A stretch of DNA of 64,000 nucleotides from assembly GCF_003337575.1 (NCBI RefSeq), contig NZ_QPJM01000005.1, positions 124,001 through 188,000 on the forward strand, given 5' to 3'. A program made the position numbers and the translations under genes. This stretch comes from Phyllobacterium bourgognense (GTDB taxonomy: Bacteria; Pseudomonadota; Alphaproteobacteria; Rhizobiales; Rhizobiaceae). The notes under the pieces are model-generated. The model saw only the letters and a list, made by a program, of their open reading frames with translations, was not told the DNA's origin and made no database searches. The stretch's first letter is position 1. Every line of letters starts with the position of its first letter. Below are positions 45,521-56,209 of this stretch, one piece after another.

Positions 45521-46575
45521 TGCGTCTAGTAATCCTGGGGACCGGCCACATGGCGAGCGCCCACGCCAGAAACTTCATCGATATCGAAGGCGTCGCGTTT
45601 GCCGGTGCGGTTGACGTCGACAAGGGCAGGGCGGAGGCGTTTCGTGACAAATACTCGTTCGAACGAGCGTTCACTTCACTTGAGGATGCGCTTGCCTGGG
45701 GCGAATTCGATGCCGTCGCCAATGTAACCCCCGACAGCGCGCATCACTCCACGACAATGAAATGTCTTGCCGCCGGCAAGCATGTCTTTTGCGAAAAGCC
45801 TCTGGCAACAAACTATCACGATGCCGTGGAGATGGCCGAAACCGCCGAAAACGCCAATCTGGTCGGCATGGTCAATCTGACTTACCGCAACGTAGCACAG
45901 TTACAAACGGCCCGCAGATTGGTGACGAGCGGCCAGATCGGCAAGGTCAGACATGTCGAGGCGTCCTACCTGCAAAGCTGGCTCGTATCAAAAGTCTGGG
46001 GCGATTGGCGTACGGAAAGCCAATGGCTGTGGCGTTTGTCGAAACAGCATGGGTCCAACGGTACCCTCGGTGATGTGGGCGTCCACATTCTCGATTTTGT
46101 CGTCCACGCCACCGACACGGAAATCGATGAGGTTTTTTGCCGTCTCAAAGCTTTCGACAAGGCAGATGGCAATCGGATCGGTGAATATCAACTCGATGCG
46201 AATGACAGTTTCACCATGACGGTGAGCTTCACCAATGGTGCCTTGGGCGTAGTGCATTCAAGTCGCTGGGCCACTGGACACGTCAATGAATTGCGTTTGC
46301 GTGTCTATGGCGACAAGGGTTCATTTGAAATCCAGCATCGTCATGACGGATCCAAACTCTTCGTTTGCCTTGGCGACGATATCGAGACGGCGACCTGGAA
46401 GGAAATCGATGTCGAGCCGGTACCGACCAATTACCAGCGCTTTGTCGAAGCCGTGGGACAAGGCAGGACGCTCGAGCCGTCATTTCGTCACGCGGCCAAA
46501 TTGCAGAAGGCTATCGATCTCGCGACCGTCACCGAAGTCGACCGCAAGGAGCATCGGCTGGAAGGATCAGCGTAG
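45520..46575 (+). CDS. thuB: ThuB-type Gfo/Idh/MocA oxidoreductase
   Basis: A 351-residue NAD(P)-dependent dehydrogenase. A Rossmann N-terminal domain starts [19 protein letters not shown]; the family motif EKPLATNYHDA is present at about 93-103; and the catalytic His region DVGVHILDFVVHA is seen in the second half. Acts with ThuA on imported disaccharides. Its last nine bases overlap the end of the convergent moeA gene, which marks the right edge of the thu module. Confidence 0.94.
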   Translation: MRLVILGTGHMASAHARNFIDIEGVAFAGAVDVDKGRAEAFRDKYSFERAFTSLEDALAWGEFDAVANVTPDSAHHSTTMKCLAAGKHVFCEKPLATNYHDAVEMAETAENANLVGMVNLTYRNVAQLQTARRLVTSGQIGKVRHVEASYLQSWLVSKVWGDWRTESQWLWRLSKQHGSNGTLGDVGVHILDFVVHATDTEIDEVFCRLKAFDKADGNRIGEYQLDANDSFTMTVSFTNGALGVVHSSRWATGHVNELRLRVYGDKGSFEIQHRHDGSKLFVCLGDDIETATWKEIDVEPVPTNYQRFVEAVGQGRTLEPSFRHAAKLQKAIDLATVTEVDRKEHRLEGSA

Positions 46576-47775
46576 CATCATCACACTGCATGCCGATCCT
46601 GCCTTGATCGCGGGTGCATGCGGTTCACGGACAATCAGGCCGTTGGCATCCGCCAGAAACTTCAGCATGGACGAATCCTGCATAACAAACGGTGTCGCAA
46701 TCAGTTGTCCGCTGTCGTCTTTGGTAATGCGCGCGCGAACATAATCCTGACGCTGGTCATTGGTGCCCATATCGGTCCCAAGAACTGCCGAACGAAGGTC
46801 AGGCGTATGGGGCAAGTCGAGCATGGTGTGGATCAACGGGATCAGAAATATATGCGCGCAAATCAGGGACGATACCGGATTGCCGGGCAGGCCAAGAATT
46901 TTCATGTCCTGCAGGCGGCCATACATCAACGGCTTGCCTGGACGCAGCGCAATTTTCCAGAAATCGAGTTCCATGCCCTTGGCAGCGAGTGCCGGTTGAA
47001 CGAGGTCATGGTCTCCAACCGAAGCACCGCCAAGCGTGACCAGAATATCTGCCTTGGCTGCTAAAGCCTGATCGAGCGCATCGCTCAAGGCTTCGAGCCG
47101 GTCCTCGGCTATACCAAGATCGATCGGCACCCCGCCAGCCTGGCGCACGATCTCTGCCAGTCCATAGCTGTTGGAGGCAATGATCTGATCCGGCCGATAA
47201 TTCTCACCTGGGTTAACCAATTCGTCGCCGGTAGCGAGAATGGCCACGCGAGGCAGCCGAACCACTTCAAGCGTCGGGTGATTGGCTGCGGCGGCAAGGG
47301 CAAGCGCGGCTGAATCAAGAACGCGTCCCGCCTCAAGCAGCAGATCGCCTTCGTCGAAGTCCAGACCGGCTCTACGGATATTCCTGCCGAATGTGACGGT
47401 TTCTGTGATCTCGACCTGGCGATCTCCCTGAACCGTGTTTTCCTGAATCACGACACTGTCCGCACCCTCGGGAACCGGCGCTCCAGTGAAAATACGAACG
47501 GCTTCACCTGATTTCATAGTGCCGGAAAACGCATGCCCTGCTGCCGATTGTCCGATCAGTTTCAACGTGACTGGAACTGTCGCCACGTCGGCGGCCCGAA
47601 CCGCATATCCGTCCATTGCGGAGGCCGCAAAGGGGGGCTGCTGCCGTTTGGCGTGAACATCTGTAGCGAGAACACGGCCACCGGCGGCGGCAAGCGGGAC
47701 AAGTTCTGCTTCAAGTTTCTCCGCGCTGGCGAGAATACGCCTCAGTGCCTGGTCGACTGGAAGAAGTCCTGACAT
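46567..47775 (-). CDS. moeA: Molybdopterin molybdenumtransferase
   Basis: A 402-residue MoeA that inserts molybdate into adenylated molybdopterin. Domain order: MoeA_N (about 1-165; PPFAASAMDGYAVRAAD, IFTGAPVPEGADSVV), the MoCF-binding domain (about 175-310; ILATGDELV, TLGGASVGDHDLVQ, GLPGNPVSSLICA), and MoeA_C (about 325-402). Starts directly after the moaC stop. Last gene of the trpD-trpC-moaC-moeA run. Confidence 0.96.
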   Translation of the reverse strand: MSGLLPVDQALRRILASAEKLEAELVPLAAAGGRVLATDVHAKRQQPPFAASAMDGYAVRAADVATVPVTLKLIGQSAAGHAFSGTMKSGEAVRIFTGAPVPEGADSVVIQENTVQGDRQVEITETVTFGRNIRRAGLDFDEGDLLLEAGRVLDSAALALAAAANHPTLEVVRLPRVAILATGDELVNPGENYRPDQIIASNSYGLAEIVRQAGGVPIDLGIAEDRLEALSDALDQALAAKADILVTLGGASVGDHDLVQPALAAKGMELDFWKIALRPGKPLMYGRLQDMKILGLPGNPVSSLICAHIFLIPLIHTMLDLPHTPDLRSAVLGTDMGTNDQRQDYVRARITKDDSGQLIATPFVMQDSSMLKFLADANGLIVREPHAPAIKAGSACSVMMLR

Positions 47776-48267
47776 TTATCCCTCGTACGCTGCTGACCAT
47801 TGACCGGACTTTCCGCCGGTCTTCTGCAGAAGGCGGATATCCTGGATGACCATTGCCTTGTCTGCAGCCTTTGCCATGTCGTAAATCGTCAGGCATGCAA
47901 CAGAAACGGCGGTCAGCGCTTCCATCTCGACGCCGGTCTTACCGGTCAATTTGACTGTCGCGACGACGTGCAAGCCCGGCAAGGCGTCATCGGCTTCAAT
48001 ATCGATGGATATCTTGCTCAACAGCAGCGGGTGACAAAGCGGGATCAGATCGTGGGTCTTTTTCGCCGCCATGATTCCAGCGATCCGCGCCGTTCCAACT
48101 ACGTCGCCCTTGGCGGCGTTGCCGGATTTGATAAGCGCCAGCGTTTCCGCCCGCATTTTCACCGAGCCTTCGGCAACTGCCACCCGTTCCGTATCAACCT
48201 TGGCGCCGACATCGACCATATGGGCCGCACCCGTTTCGTCGAGATGCGTAAGCTTGGGTGTTGTCAT
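47776..48267 (-). CDS. moaC: Cyclic pyranopterin monophosphate synthase MoaC
   Basis: A 163-residue enzyme of the first stage of molybdenum cofactor synthesis; with MoaA it makes cPMP from GTP. Seen: [15 protein letters not shown]-type [10 protein letters not shown], the [18 protein letters not shown] block, [19 protein letters not shown] and the final GGKSGQW. Overlaps trpC by four bases and abuts moeA. Confidence 0.97.
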   Translation of the reverse strand: MTTPKLTHLDETGAAHMVDVGAKVDTERVAVAEGSVKMRAETLALIKSGNAAKGDVVGTARIAGIMAAKKTHDLIPLCHPLLLSKISIDIEADDALPGLHVVATVKLTGKTGVEMEALTAVSVACLTIYDMAKAADKAMVIQDIRLLQKTGGKSGQWSAAYEG

Positions 48268-49082
48268 GCCGCGTCTGTCTGCTTGTCTGCGGTGCCCTGC
48301 AATAGTGCTCTCGTGGCGGCCGCCACGTCATCCTGGCGCATGAGACTTTCGCCGACGAGGAAAGTGCCGATGTTGGATTTGGCCAGCCGCTGGCAGTCCG
48401 CATGTGTGAAGACACCGCTCTCGCTGACCAGAAACTTGCTCGACGGTACCAATTTCGCCAGGCGTTCCGATACCCCCAGGTCCACGTTGAACGTGCGCAG
48501 GTCACGATTATTGATGCCTAGCAACGGCGAATTCAATTTCAACGCGCGCTCGAGTTCCGCCTCGTCGTGCACCTCGACAAGCACATCCATATCGAGGGCG
48601 ACAGCCGCTTCTTCCAAATCACTTGCTACGTCATCGGTTACGCTCGCCATGATGATAAGAATGCAATCGGCACCCCAACTGCGCGCTTCATAGACCTGAT
48701 AGGTGTCGAACAGGAAATCCTTGCGCAGGGCAGGTAGTCTGGTCGCAGCACGGGCGGCTTGCAGGAACTCCGGAGCACCCTGAAATGAGGGCGCGTCGGT
48801 CAGCACGGAGAGGCACGCGGCTCCACCGGCCTCATAGGCTTTCGCCAATGCTGGCGGATCGAAGTCCGGACGGATCAGGCCTTTCGAAGGGCTGGCCTTC
48901 TTGATCTCGGCGATCAGTGCGAACTGTCCGGCGGCGCGTTTCTTTTGCAGGGCAGCGAGAAAACCCCGCGGTGAGTCCTGATCCTTTATCTGTACCTTCA
49001 GTTCATCAAGTGTGACGCGTGTCTTGGCGGCAGCGATCTCCTCGCGCTTATAGGCTTCGATCTTGCGAAGAATATCGACCAT
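48264..49082 (-). CDS. trpC: Indole-3-glycerol phosphate synthase
   Basis: A 272-residue TIM-barrel enzyme of tryptophan synthesis, single domain (no TrpF fusion). Catalytic Lys/Glu stretches: [48 protein letters not shown] and [15 protein letters not shown] 49082 is preferred; an overlapping TTG lies six bases upstream. Two bases after the trpD stop, so co-translated. Confidence 0.97.
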   Translation of the reverse strand: MVDILRKIEAYKREEIAAAKTRVTLDELKVQIKDQDSPRGFLAALQKKRAAGQFALIAEIKKASPSKGLIRPDFDPPALAKAYEAGGAACLSVLTDAPSFQGAPEFLQAARAATRLPALRKDFLFDTYQVYEARSWGADCILIIMASVTDDVASDLEEAAVALDMDVLVEVHDEAELERALKLNSPLLGINNRDLRTFNVDLGVSERLAKLVPSSKFLVSESGVFTHADCQRLAKSNIGTFLVGESLMRQDDVAAATRALLQGTADKQTDAA

Positions 49083-49084
49083 GG

Positions 49085-50104
49085 TCAAAGCGCCTCGCTA
49101 TTGGAAACATGAACCAGCTTTTTAAGCACATTTCGGGCAGCACCGCTGTCAATCGAATGTGCAGCCATTTCTATGCCAACCTTGAGATCGGCCGCTACGC
49201 CGGCAATTACAAGCCCTGCACCTGCATTGAACAGGGTGATATCGCGGTAAGCGCCATGTGCCCCGTCGAGTACCGAAAGGAGAGACACCGCATTTTCATC
49301 GGCTGTACCGCCCTTCAAATCCTGTGGATCCACCAGTCGCAAGCCAAAGGATTCCGGATCGATCTCGAAAGTGCGAACTTTTCCGTTTTCCAGCGCCGCC
49401 ACCTTGGTCACGCCGGCTGTGGTGATCTCATCCAGACCATCGCCATGCACGACCCAAACGGCTTCGGATCCAAGCTTTTTAAGAACGTGCGCGATCGGCT
49501 CGACCCATTCAGGCGCGAAAACGCCGACAAGTTGACGTTTGACGCCAGCCGGATTGGTCAAAGGGCCAAGCAAATTAAAGATGGTACGTGTACCGAGTTC
49601 GACACGCGCCGGACCTACGTGTTTCATAGCGGGGTGATGCATCGGCGCGAACATGAAGCCGATCCCGGCCTGTTCAATGCAGGTGGCAATCAATTCCGGG
49701 CCAATTTCGATATTGATGCCAAGAGCAGCAAGTGTATCGGCCGCGCCGGAACGCGACGACAAGGCACGATTGCCGTGCTTGGCGACGGGAACACCGGCAC
49801 CGGCGGCAACGAATGCAGCGCATGTGGACACGTTGTAGGAGCCCGACTGATCGCCGCCTGTTCCGACAATATCGATGGCATTCGAAGAGGTATTCACCTT
49901 CAGCATCTTTGAACGCATGGCGGAAACAGCGCCGCTGATCTCGTCGATATTCTCACCACGCACCCGTAGCGCCATTAGCAGCGCACCGATCTGCGCAGGT
50001 GTGGCCTGTCCCGACATCATGATGTCAAAAGCCTCGATGGCTTCCTGCTGCGAGAGCGCCTTGCCTGTAGCCGCTATGCCGATGAAACGCTTTAATTCAG
50101 CCAT
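49085..50104 (-). CDS. trpD: Anthranilate phosphoribosyltransferase
   Basis: A 339-residue enzyme that joins anthranilate to phosphoribosyl pyrophosphate. The PRPP-binding segment [20 protein letters not shown] and the anthranilate region [17 protein letters not shown] are intact; [14 protein letters not shown] follows. It is placed after ppiD with a 12-base gap. The trpE/trpG genes are not in the window. Confidence 0.97.
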   Translation of the reverse strand: MAELKRFIGIAATGKALSQQEAIEAFDIMMSGQATPAQIGALLMALRVRGENIDEISGAVSAMRSKMLKVNTSSNAIDIVGTGGDQSGSYNVSTCAAFVAAGAGVPVAKHGNRALSSRSGAADTLAALGINIEIGPELIATCIEQAGIGFMFAPMHHPAMKHVGPARVELGTRTIFNLLGPLTNPAGVKRQLVGVFAPEWVEPIAHVLKKLGSEAVWVVHGDGLDEITTAGVTKVAALENGKVRTFEIDPESFGLRLVDPQDLKGGTADENAVSLLSVLDGAHGAYRDITLFNAGAGLVIAGVAADLKVGIEMAAHSIDSGAARNVLKKLVHVSNSEAL

Positions 50105-50116
50105 TTTCTGTCTGAC

Positions 50117-52006
50117 CTAACGTGCAAGTGCCTGATTGATGACGGTCTGGTTGATGGAAACTGGATATACAGTCTGCAGTTGCGCAACGAGCTGGTCGAG
50201 CAGGTCGTCGGCAATACGAGAACCGAATGCATCTCGTTCCACGGTCGTCAGCGTTGCCGGTCCGACATTCGCCGGTTCGATCGACTCTGTAACCTTGAAG
50301 ATGAGTTTCGAGCCGTCGGACGCCGATTCCGTTACACCAACAAGCCCTTCCGGACCATCAAAGACCGATGCAACGCCGCCTTCACCGAGATCGGTATCCT
50401 TACTCTGACGCGTGATGCCGCGTTTCGTATCCTTGGTGAATTTGAATTCGGCCGCGATATCGTCGAGCGATGTGCCGCCGGCGACGCGCTTGCGCACCTC
50501 CTCGGCTTTCTCGTTGAGGCGCTTTTCGGCTTCAGCCGCCTTCCATGCAGCGACAACGCGCGGCTTTACTTCATCGAGCGGGCGCTCGCGGGCAGGCGTT
50601 ACACTGTCGACGTCATACCAGAGATAGCTATTCGTGCCGAGATTGAAGGGTTCGTTGTCGAAACCGACGTCCGCTTGGAAGACTGCTGCCAACTGGTTCT
50701 CATCGAACGGCAGATTGGCAATTTCCTTCTCATCCGCACCATGGCCACTGGCGTCAACTGCGTCAATCGTCACCATCTTGAGGTTTTGCTTTGCCGCAGC
50801 CTCTGCCATGCTCGCGCCGTCTGCGCGCGCATTCTCATAGGCATCATGGACGTCGGCAATCGCGGACGCTGCCTGTGTCAAAGCTAAAGTCTCACGAATA
50901 TCCTTCTCGACTTCGGCAAAAGGCTTGGTGACTTCCTGGTTGATAGCCGATACGCGAACGAGAACCGGGCCAAATGCACCCTTCAACACGTCACTGACAC
51001 CGTTGGCCTGAAGTGCGAAGATCGGATCGGCAATCGATTGATCGGGCAGGCCGGTTTTCGGAAATGTGCCAAGACGAACATCATCCATCGTCTTGCCTTC
51101 CGACTTGACGATATCGTCGAAGCTGGTTCCGGCCACGATCTTGTCATGAGCAGCTTTTGCTGCATCTTCATTTGCAAAGGTCAACTGTTCGATGGTCCGT
51201 GTTTCCGGCGTCGAATAGCGCGCAATATTCTTGTCATATTCAGTCTTGATCTCTTCGGGGGTCACCAACGCCGGATTGGCGATATCCTTCGGCTCAAGCT
51301 TGACATAGCTCACCTTGCGGTATTGCGGCGCGCCGTAAACTTCCTTGTTTGCATCAAAATATGTCTTCAAGTCCGCATCGCTGGGATCGGCAATATCGCT
51401 CACGAAGCTCTTTGGCATGGCGACGTAATCGATCGTGCGTGACTCGCCCTTATAAAGAGCAACCGCTTTAAGAAGGGTGTCAGGCGCCTTGACGCCATCA
51501 GCAACGGCTTCGACGATTTGCTGACGGCGTGCGACCTGTGCACGATTGTCGAGATAGTTTTGCGGTGTCATACCGGCGTTGCGAAGCACCATATCAAACT
51601 GCGCGGGATTGAAGCGGCCATCGGCGCCCTGGAATGCCGGATCTTCAGCGGCAAGCTGTGCCAGGCGATCCTTTGAGAGGCCGAGCGACATGGTCCGCGC
51701 CTGCTCGTCGAGAACCACGCCTGCAACCAATTGCCCCTGCACCTGATGACCAATTCCGATGGCATCCGCCTGCTCGCGCGTGAGCCGCTGACCGAAGCGC
51801 TGCGATAGTGCAGCCAGTTGGCGGTCGTAGGCCAAGCGGTAGTCGACTGGCGACACTTCGGAATGCCCGGCGCGAATGGCTGCACTGCCGCTTATTGCGC
51901 CGAGGATCGTGCTGGAAACACCCCATCCGGCAAAGCTGACCACGAGAAGGCCCATGAGCACTTTTGCCACCCAGGTTTGTGCAACATTGCGGAGAGAGTC
52001 GAGCAT
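50117..52006 (-). CDS. ppiD: Peptidylprolyl isomerase / SurA-like periplasmic chaperone PpiD
   Basis: A 629-residue inner-membrane-anchored periplasmic folding factor. One membrane anchor (about 13-35, VAKVLMGLLVVSFAGWGVS) is followed by SurA-N-type helices (about 40-240) and a parvulin-like PPIase domain (about 250-370; TIEQLTFANEDAAKAAHDKI), then further helical parts. The parvulin part seems degenerate, as in many PpiD proteins, so chaperone activity may dominate. First gene of the operon with trpD. Divergent from tpiA across 140 bases that must hold both promoters. Confidence 0.93.
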   Translation of the reverse strand: MLDSLRNVAQTWVAKVLMGLLVVSFAGWGVSSTILGAISGSAAIRAGHSEVSPVDYRLAYDRQLAALSQRFGQRLTREQADAIGIGHQVQGQLVAGVVLDEQARTMSLGLSKDRLAQLAAEDPAFQGADGRFNPAQFDMVLRNAGMTPQNYLDNRAQVARRQQIVEAVADGVKAPDTLLKAVALYKGESRTIDYVAMPKSFVSDIADPSDADLKTYFDANKEVYGAPQYRKVSYVKLEPKDIANPALVTPEEIKTEYDKNIARYSTPETRTIEQLTFANEDAAKAAHDKIVAGTSFDDIVKSEGKTMDDVRLGTFPKTGLPDQSIADPIFALQANGVSDVLKGAFGPVLVRVSAINQEVTKPFAEVEKDIRETLALTQAASAIADVHDAYENARADGASMAEAAAKQNLKMVTIDAVDASGHGADEKEIANLPFDENQLAAVFQADVGFDNEPFNLGTNSYLWYDVDSVTPARERPLDEVKPRVVAAWKAAEAEKRLNEKAEEVRKRVAGGTSLDDIAAEFKFTKDTKRGITRQSKDTDLGEGGVASVFDGPEGLVGVTESASDGSKLIFKVTESIEPANVGPATLTTVERDAFGSRIADDLLDQLVAQLQTVYPVSINQTVINQALAR

Positions 52007-52147
52007 TAAAAGTCACCGTATCAGTCAAGGGGCTTATTTGAATCCATAGGGGAATAGCGTCATGGAAGGCTTGTGTCGATTGCTTTATCGAGTGAATTTG
52101 CTAGTCAGACTGAGAAATTGCCAAAACAATCGCATAAGGAACGCTCA

Positions 52148-52912
52148 ATGACCCCAGATGTTCGTCCGCTCGTTGCTGGTAACTGGAAAATGAATGGTAC
52201 CGGAGAGTCGCTCGAGGAACTGCGTATCATCGTCAACAGGCCGAATTCCGCGATTGGCGAGAAGATCGACGCGTTGATCTGTGTGCCCGCAACGCTTGTC
52301 TTCCGTGCTGCCCAGTCCGTCGAGGGTGAAGCCTTGAGCATAGGGGGGCAAGACTGCCATACACAGAAGTCAGGCCCGCATACAGGCGATATCTCCGCGG
52401 ACATGCTGAAAGACGCCGGCGCATCCCATGTCATTGTTGGACATTCCGAACGCCGGGCGGACCATGGCGAAACTGACGATATGGTCAACGCAAAGGCGAG
52501 GGCAGCCTGGGAGGCGGGGCTTGTAGCGATTATTTGTATTGGCGAGACAGAAGCGCAGCGCCAGGCGGGCGCTACACTCGACGTGGTTGCTGCCCAACTT
52601 GCAGGTTCGATTCCCGATGGTGCCAACGCCAGCAACAGCATCATAGCCTACGAACCCATATGGGCAATTGGAACCGGTCTGACACCGACTGCGACGGATG
52701 TACAGGAAGTGCATGCCCTTATCCGTTCGGCGTTGAGCACGCGTTTTGGCGGTGAGGGTGAGACGATGCGTATCCTTTACGGCGGATCAGTAAAGCCAGG
52801 CAACGCGGTGGAGCTTCTGGGGGTCGAAAATGTCGACGGCGCGCTTGTCGGTGGCGCGAGCTTGAAAGCAGCGGACTTCCTCGCCATCTGTGAGGCATAC
52901 CATTCCTTGTGA
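52148..52912 (+). CDS. tpiA: Triosephosphate isomerase
   Basis: A 254-residue glycolytic TIM barrel. Catalytic residues Lys14 (AGNWKMNG), His99 (VGHSERR) and Glu169 ([11 protein letters not shown]), and the phosphate loop [12 protein letters not shown], are all present. ATG 52148 has AAGGAA in front; the upstream extension of the frame is unsupported. It is followed by secG, a common pairing. Confidence 0.97.
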   Translation: MTPDVRPLVAGNWKMNGTGESLEELRIIVNRPNSAIGEKIDALICVPATLVFRAAQSVEGEALSIGGQDCHTQKSGPHTGDISADMLKDAGASHVIVGHSERRADHGETDDMVNAKARAAWEAGLVAIICIGETEAQRQAGATLDVVAAQLAGSIPDGANASNSIIAYEPIWAIGTGLTPTATDVQEVHALIRSALSTRFGGEGETMRILYGGSVKPGNAVELLGVENVDGALVGGASLKAADFLAICEAYHSL

Positions 52913-53025
52913 AGGTTGCGAGTAGCTGCTCCAGCGACAAGAAAACTGTCGTCTGACGGGCTTGGTTTATTGGTCGATACGGTGTAAAGAGCCGCGTCCG
53001 ACCCCTAGAAAGCAGAAAATACCCC

Positions 53026-53508
53026 ATGCAAACCGTCGTCATCGTGATTCATCTTCTGATTGTACTTGCCCTTGTCGGGGTCGTGCTCATGCAGCGCTCC
53101 GAGGGTGGCGGTCTTGGAATTGGTGGTGGCTCCGGCTTCATGACGGCTCGAGGTGCTGCAAACGTGCTGACACGGGCGACGGCGATCCTAGCAACGGGTT
53201 TCTTCATTACGTCGTTGGCGCTCGGTATCATGGCCCGCTACGGTGAAAATCCGACTGACATTCTCAACCGTATCCCCACGACCACAGGCACTCAGCCCGC
53301 AGGCCAGCAGCCTCCGACGAGCGGCGGCATTCTCAACCAGCTGGGTGGCCCATCGTCCAATAATGCAACGCCGCCTGCCTCCAATGAGCCAGCCCCAGGT
53401 TCGGCAGCGCCAGGCACCACTGCTCCGGCGCCCGAATCGACGGTACCTGCGCCCACAGCTCCGGTTACGCCCGCGCAACCGGCAAATCCGGTCCCGAATT
53501 CGCAGTAA
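53026..53508 (+). CDS. secG: Preprotein translocase subunit SecG
   Basis: A 160-residue SecG of the SecYEG channel. Two membrane helices (about 1-23, VVIVIHLLIVLALVGVVLMQ; and about 50-70) flank the conserved loop RSEGGGLGIGGGSGFMTARG. The core ends near residue 75; the rest is a Pro/Ala/Thr/Asn-rich tail of about 85 residues, longer than in enterobacteria but usual for the order. Confidence 0.95.
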   Translation: MQTVVIVIHLLIVLALVGVVLMQRSEGGGLGIGGGSGFMTARGAANVLTRATAILATGFFITSLALGIMARYGENPTDILNRIPTTTGTQPAGQQPPTSGGILNQLGGPSSNNATPPASNEPAPGSAAPGTTAPAPESTVPAPTAPVTPAQPANPVPNSQ

Positions 53509-53534
53509 TTCGGACCGCTAAATCGTTCGATTGA

Positions 53535-53564
53535 CGGAAGCGCGTAAAATGTGTTGCGCTTCCG
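53535..53564 (+). terminator. Hairpin after secG
   Basis: CGGAAGCGC pairs perfectly with GCGCTTCCG over a 12-base loop, 27 bases after the secG stop, with CAACCTTTT following. Likely but not ideal terminator. Confidence 0.5.
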
Positions 53565-53719
53565 CAACCTTTTGATGCGAACAATCAAACTGTGGTATTC
53601 TTCACAGCGATTTGCATTGAGAAGAAACTGGTCTTCGGATATCGCGATATCAGATTGGCCTTGGGGGCCACGCAAACGCTGCTGATGGCGTTTTGCAATC
53701 TACGCGGGAACTTTAAACT

Positions 53720-54394
53720 ATGCTGTCACGTCGCTCTCTGCTTATAGGAATGTCACTTTTGGCCTTGTCAGGGCCGGCATCCGCAGAACCAATTATCAAA
53801 AAAATTCTGAATCCATTCGGTTTTGGCGGCAATGACAATACCGATGCCCAAGCGGCAGCGCAGCCGATCGAGGTTGCAGAAGTTCGCAAGCCGGTGCAGC
53901 CTGCCAAAGCCAAGAACAAATACGGCATCGATCCGAAATACATGCCGCAGGACGTCGAGTTCACGGGCTACAAGCCGGGCACGATCGTGATCGATCCGAA
54001 GGCAAAGTTCCTCTACCTCGTCGAAAGCTCGTACACGGCTCGCCGCTACGGTATTGCAGTCGGCAAGGAGGGCCTGGAATTCAAGGGTACAGCCGTGGTC
54101 CAGACGAAACGTGAATGGCCACGCTGGATTCCGACCAAAGAGATGATTGAACGTGAGCCTGCCCACTACGCCAAATATGAAAACGGCATGGATGGTGGCC
54201 CGGGCAATCCGCTCGGTGCGCGCGCACTTTACCTGTCGCAGGGCAACAAGGACACGCATATCCGCATTCATGGAACGATCGTGCCGTCGAGCATTGGAAG
54301 CTCCGCATCGAACGGTTGCTTCCGTATGGTCAATGACCACGTGATCGATCTTTACAACCGCGTCAGCATTGGCACGGAAGTAATTGTTCTATAA
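53720..54394 (+). CDS. L,D-transpeptidase (YkuD domain)
   Basis: A 224-residue exported peptidoglycan cross-linking enzyme or lipoprotein/OMP-attaching enzyme. The signal peptide starts MLSRRSLLIGMSLLALSGPASA; the SRRSLL pattern is Tat-like. The YkuD catalytic domain (about 85-224) holds His184 (IRIHGTIVP) and Cys200 (SASNGCFRM). A Pro/Ala/Lys linker lies between. Hyphomicrobiales have many such genes; the precise role is open. A strong terminator follows. Confidence 0.92.
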   Translation: MLSRRSLLIGMSLLALSGPASAEPIIKKILNPFGFGGNDNTDAQAAAQPIEVAEVRKPVQPAKAKNKYGIDPKYMPQDVEFTGYKPGTIVIDPKAKFLYLVESSYTARRYGIAVGKEGLEFKGTAVVQTKREWPRWIPTKEMIEREPAHYAKYENGMDGGPGNPLGARALYLSQGNKDTHIRIHGTIVPSSIGSSASNGCFRMVNDHVIDLYNRVSIGTEVIVL

Positions 54395-54417
54395 GAACTA
54401 TTGTTGAATTTGTTGGA

Positions 54418-54449
54418 ACGGCCAGACCTTGCGTCTGGCCGTTTCGTTT
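54418..54449 (+). terminator. Intrinsic terminator after the L,D-transpeptidase gene
   Basis: ACGGCCAGAC and GTCTGGCCGT pair perfectly around CTTGC, followed by TTCGTTT. Confidence 0.85.
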
Positions 54450-54528
54450 GAAATGAAAAACGATTGGAACGGGGAAAACGGCTTTCGGGCCGAATTTTTT
54501 TGTGGCCAAATCACTTGCAAAGGACTAA

Positions 54529-56169
<1,641 letters not shown>

Positions 56170-56172
56170 TTA

Positions 56173-56200
56173 GGTGCCCAACAAAAACGTGCCGGGCACC
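56173..56200. terminator. Hairpin between pyrG and the GH65 gene
   Basis: GGTGCCC pairs with GGGCACC over 14 bases, in the 40-base gap between the two convergent genes. No T-run, so terminator strength is doubtful. Confidence 0.35.
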
Positions 56201-56209
56201 GTTACCCGC

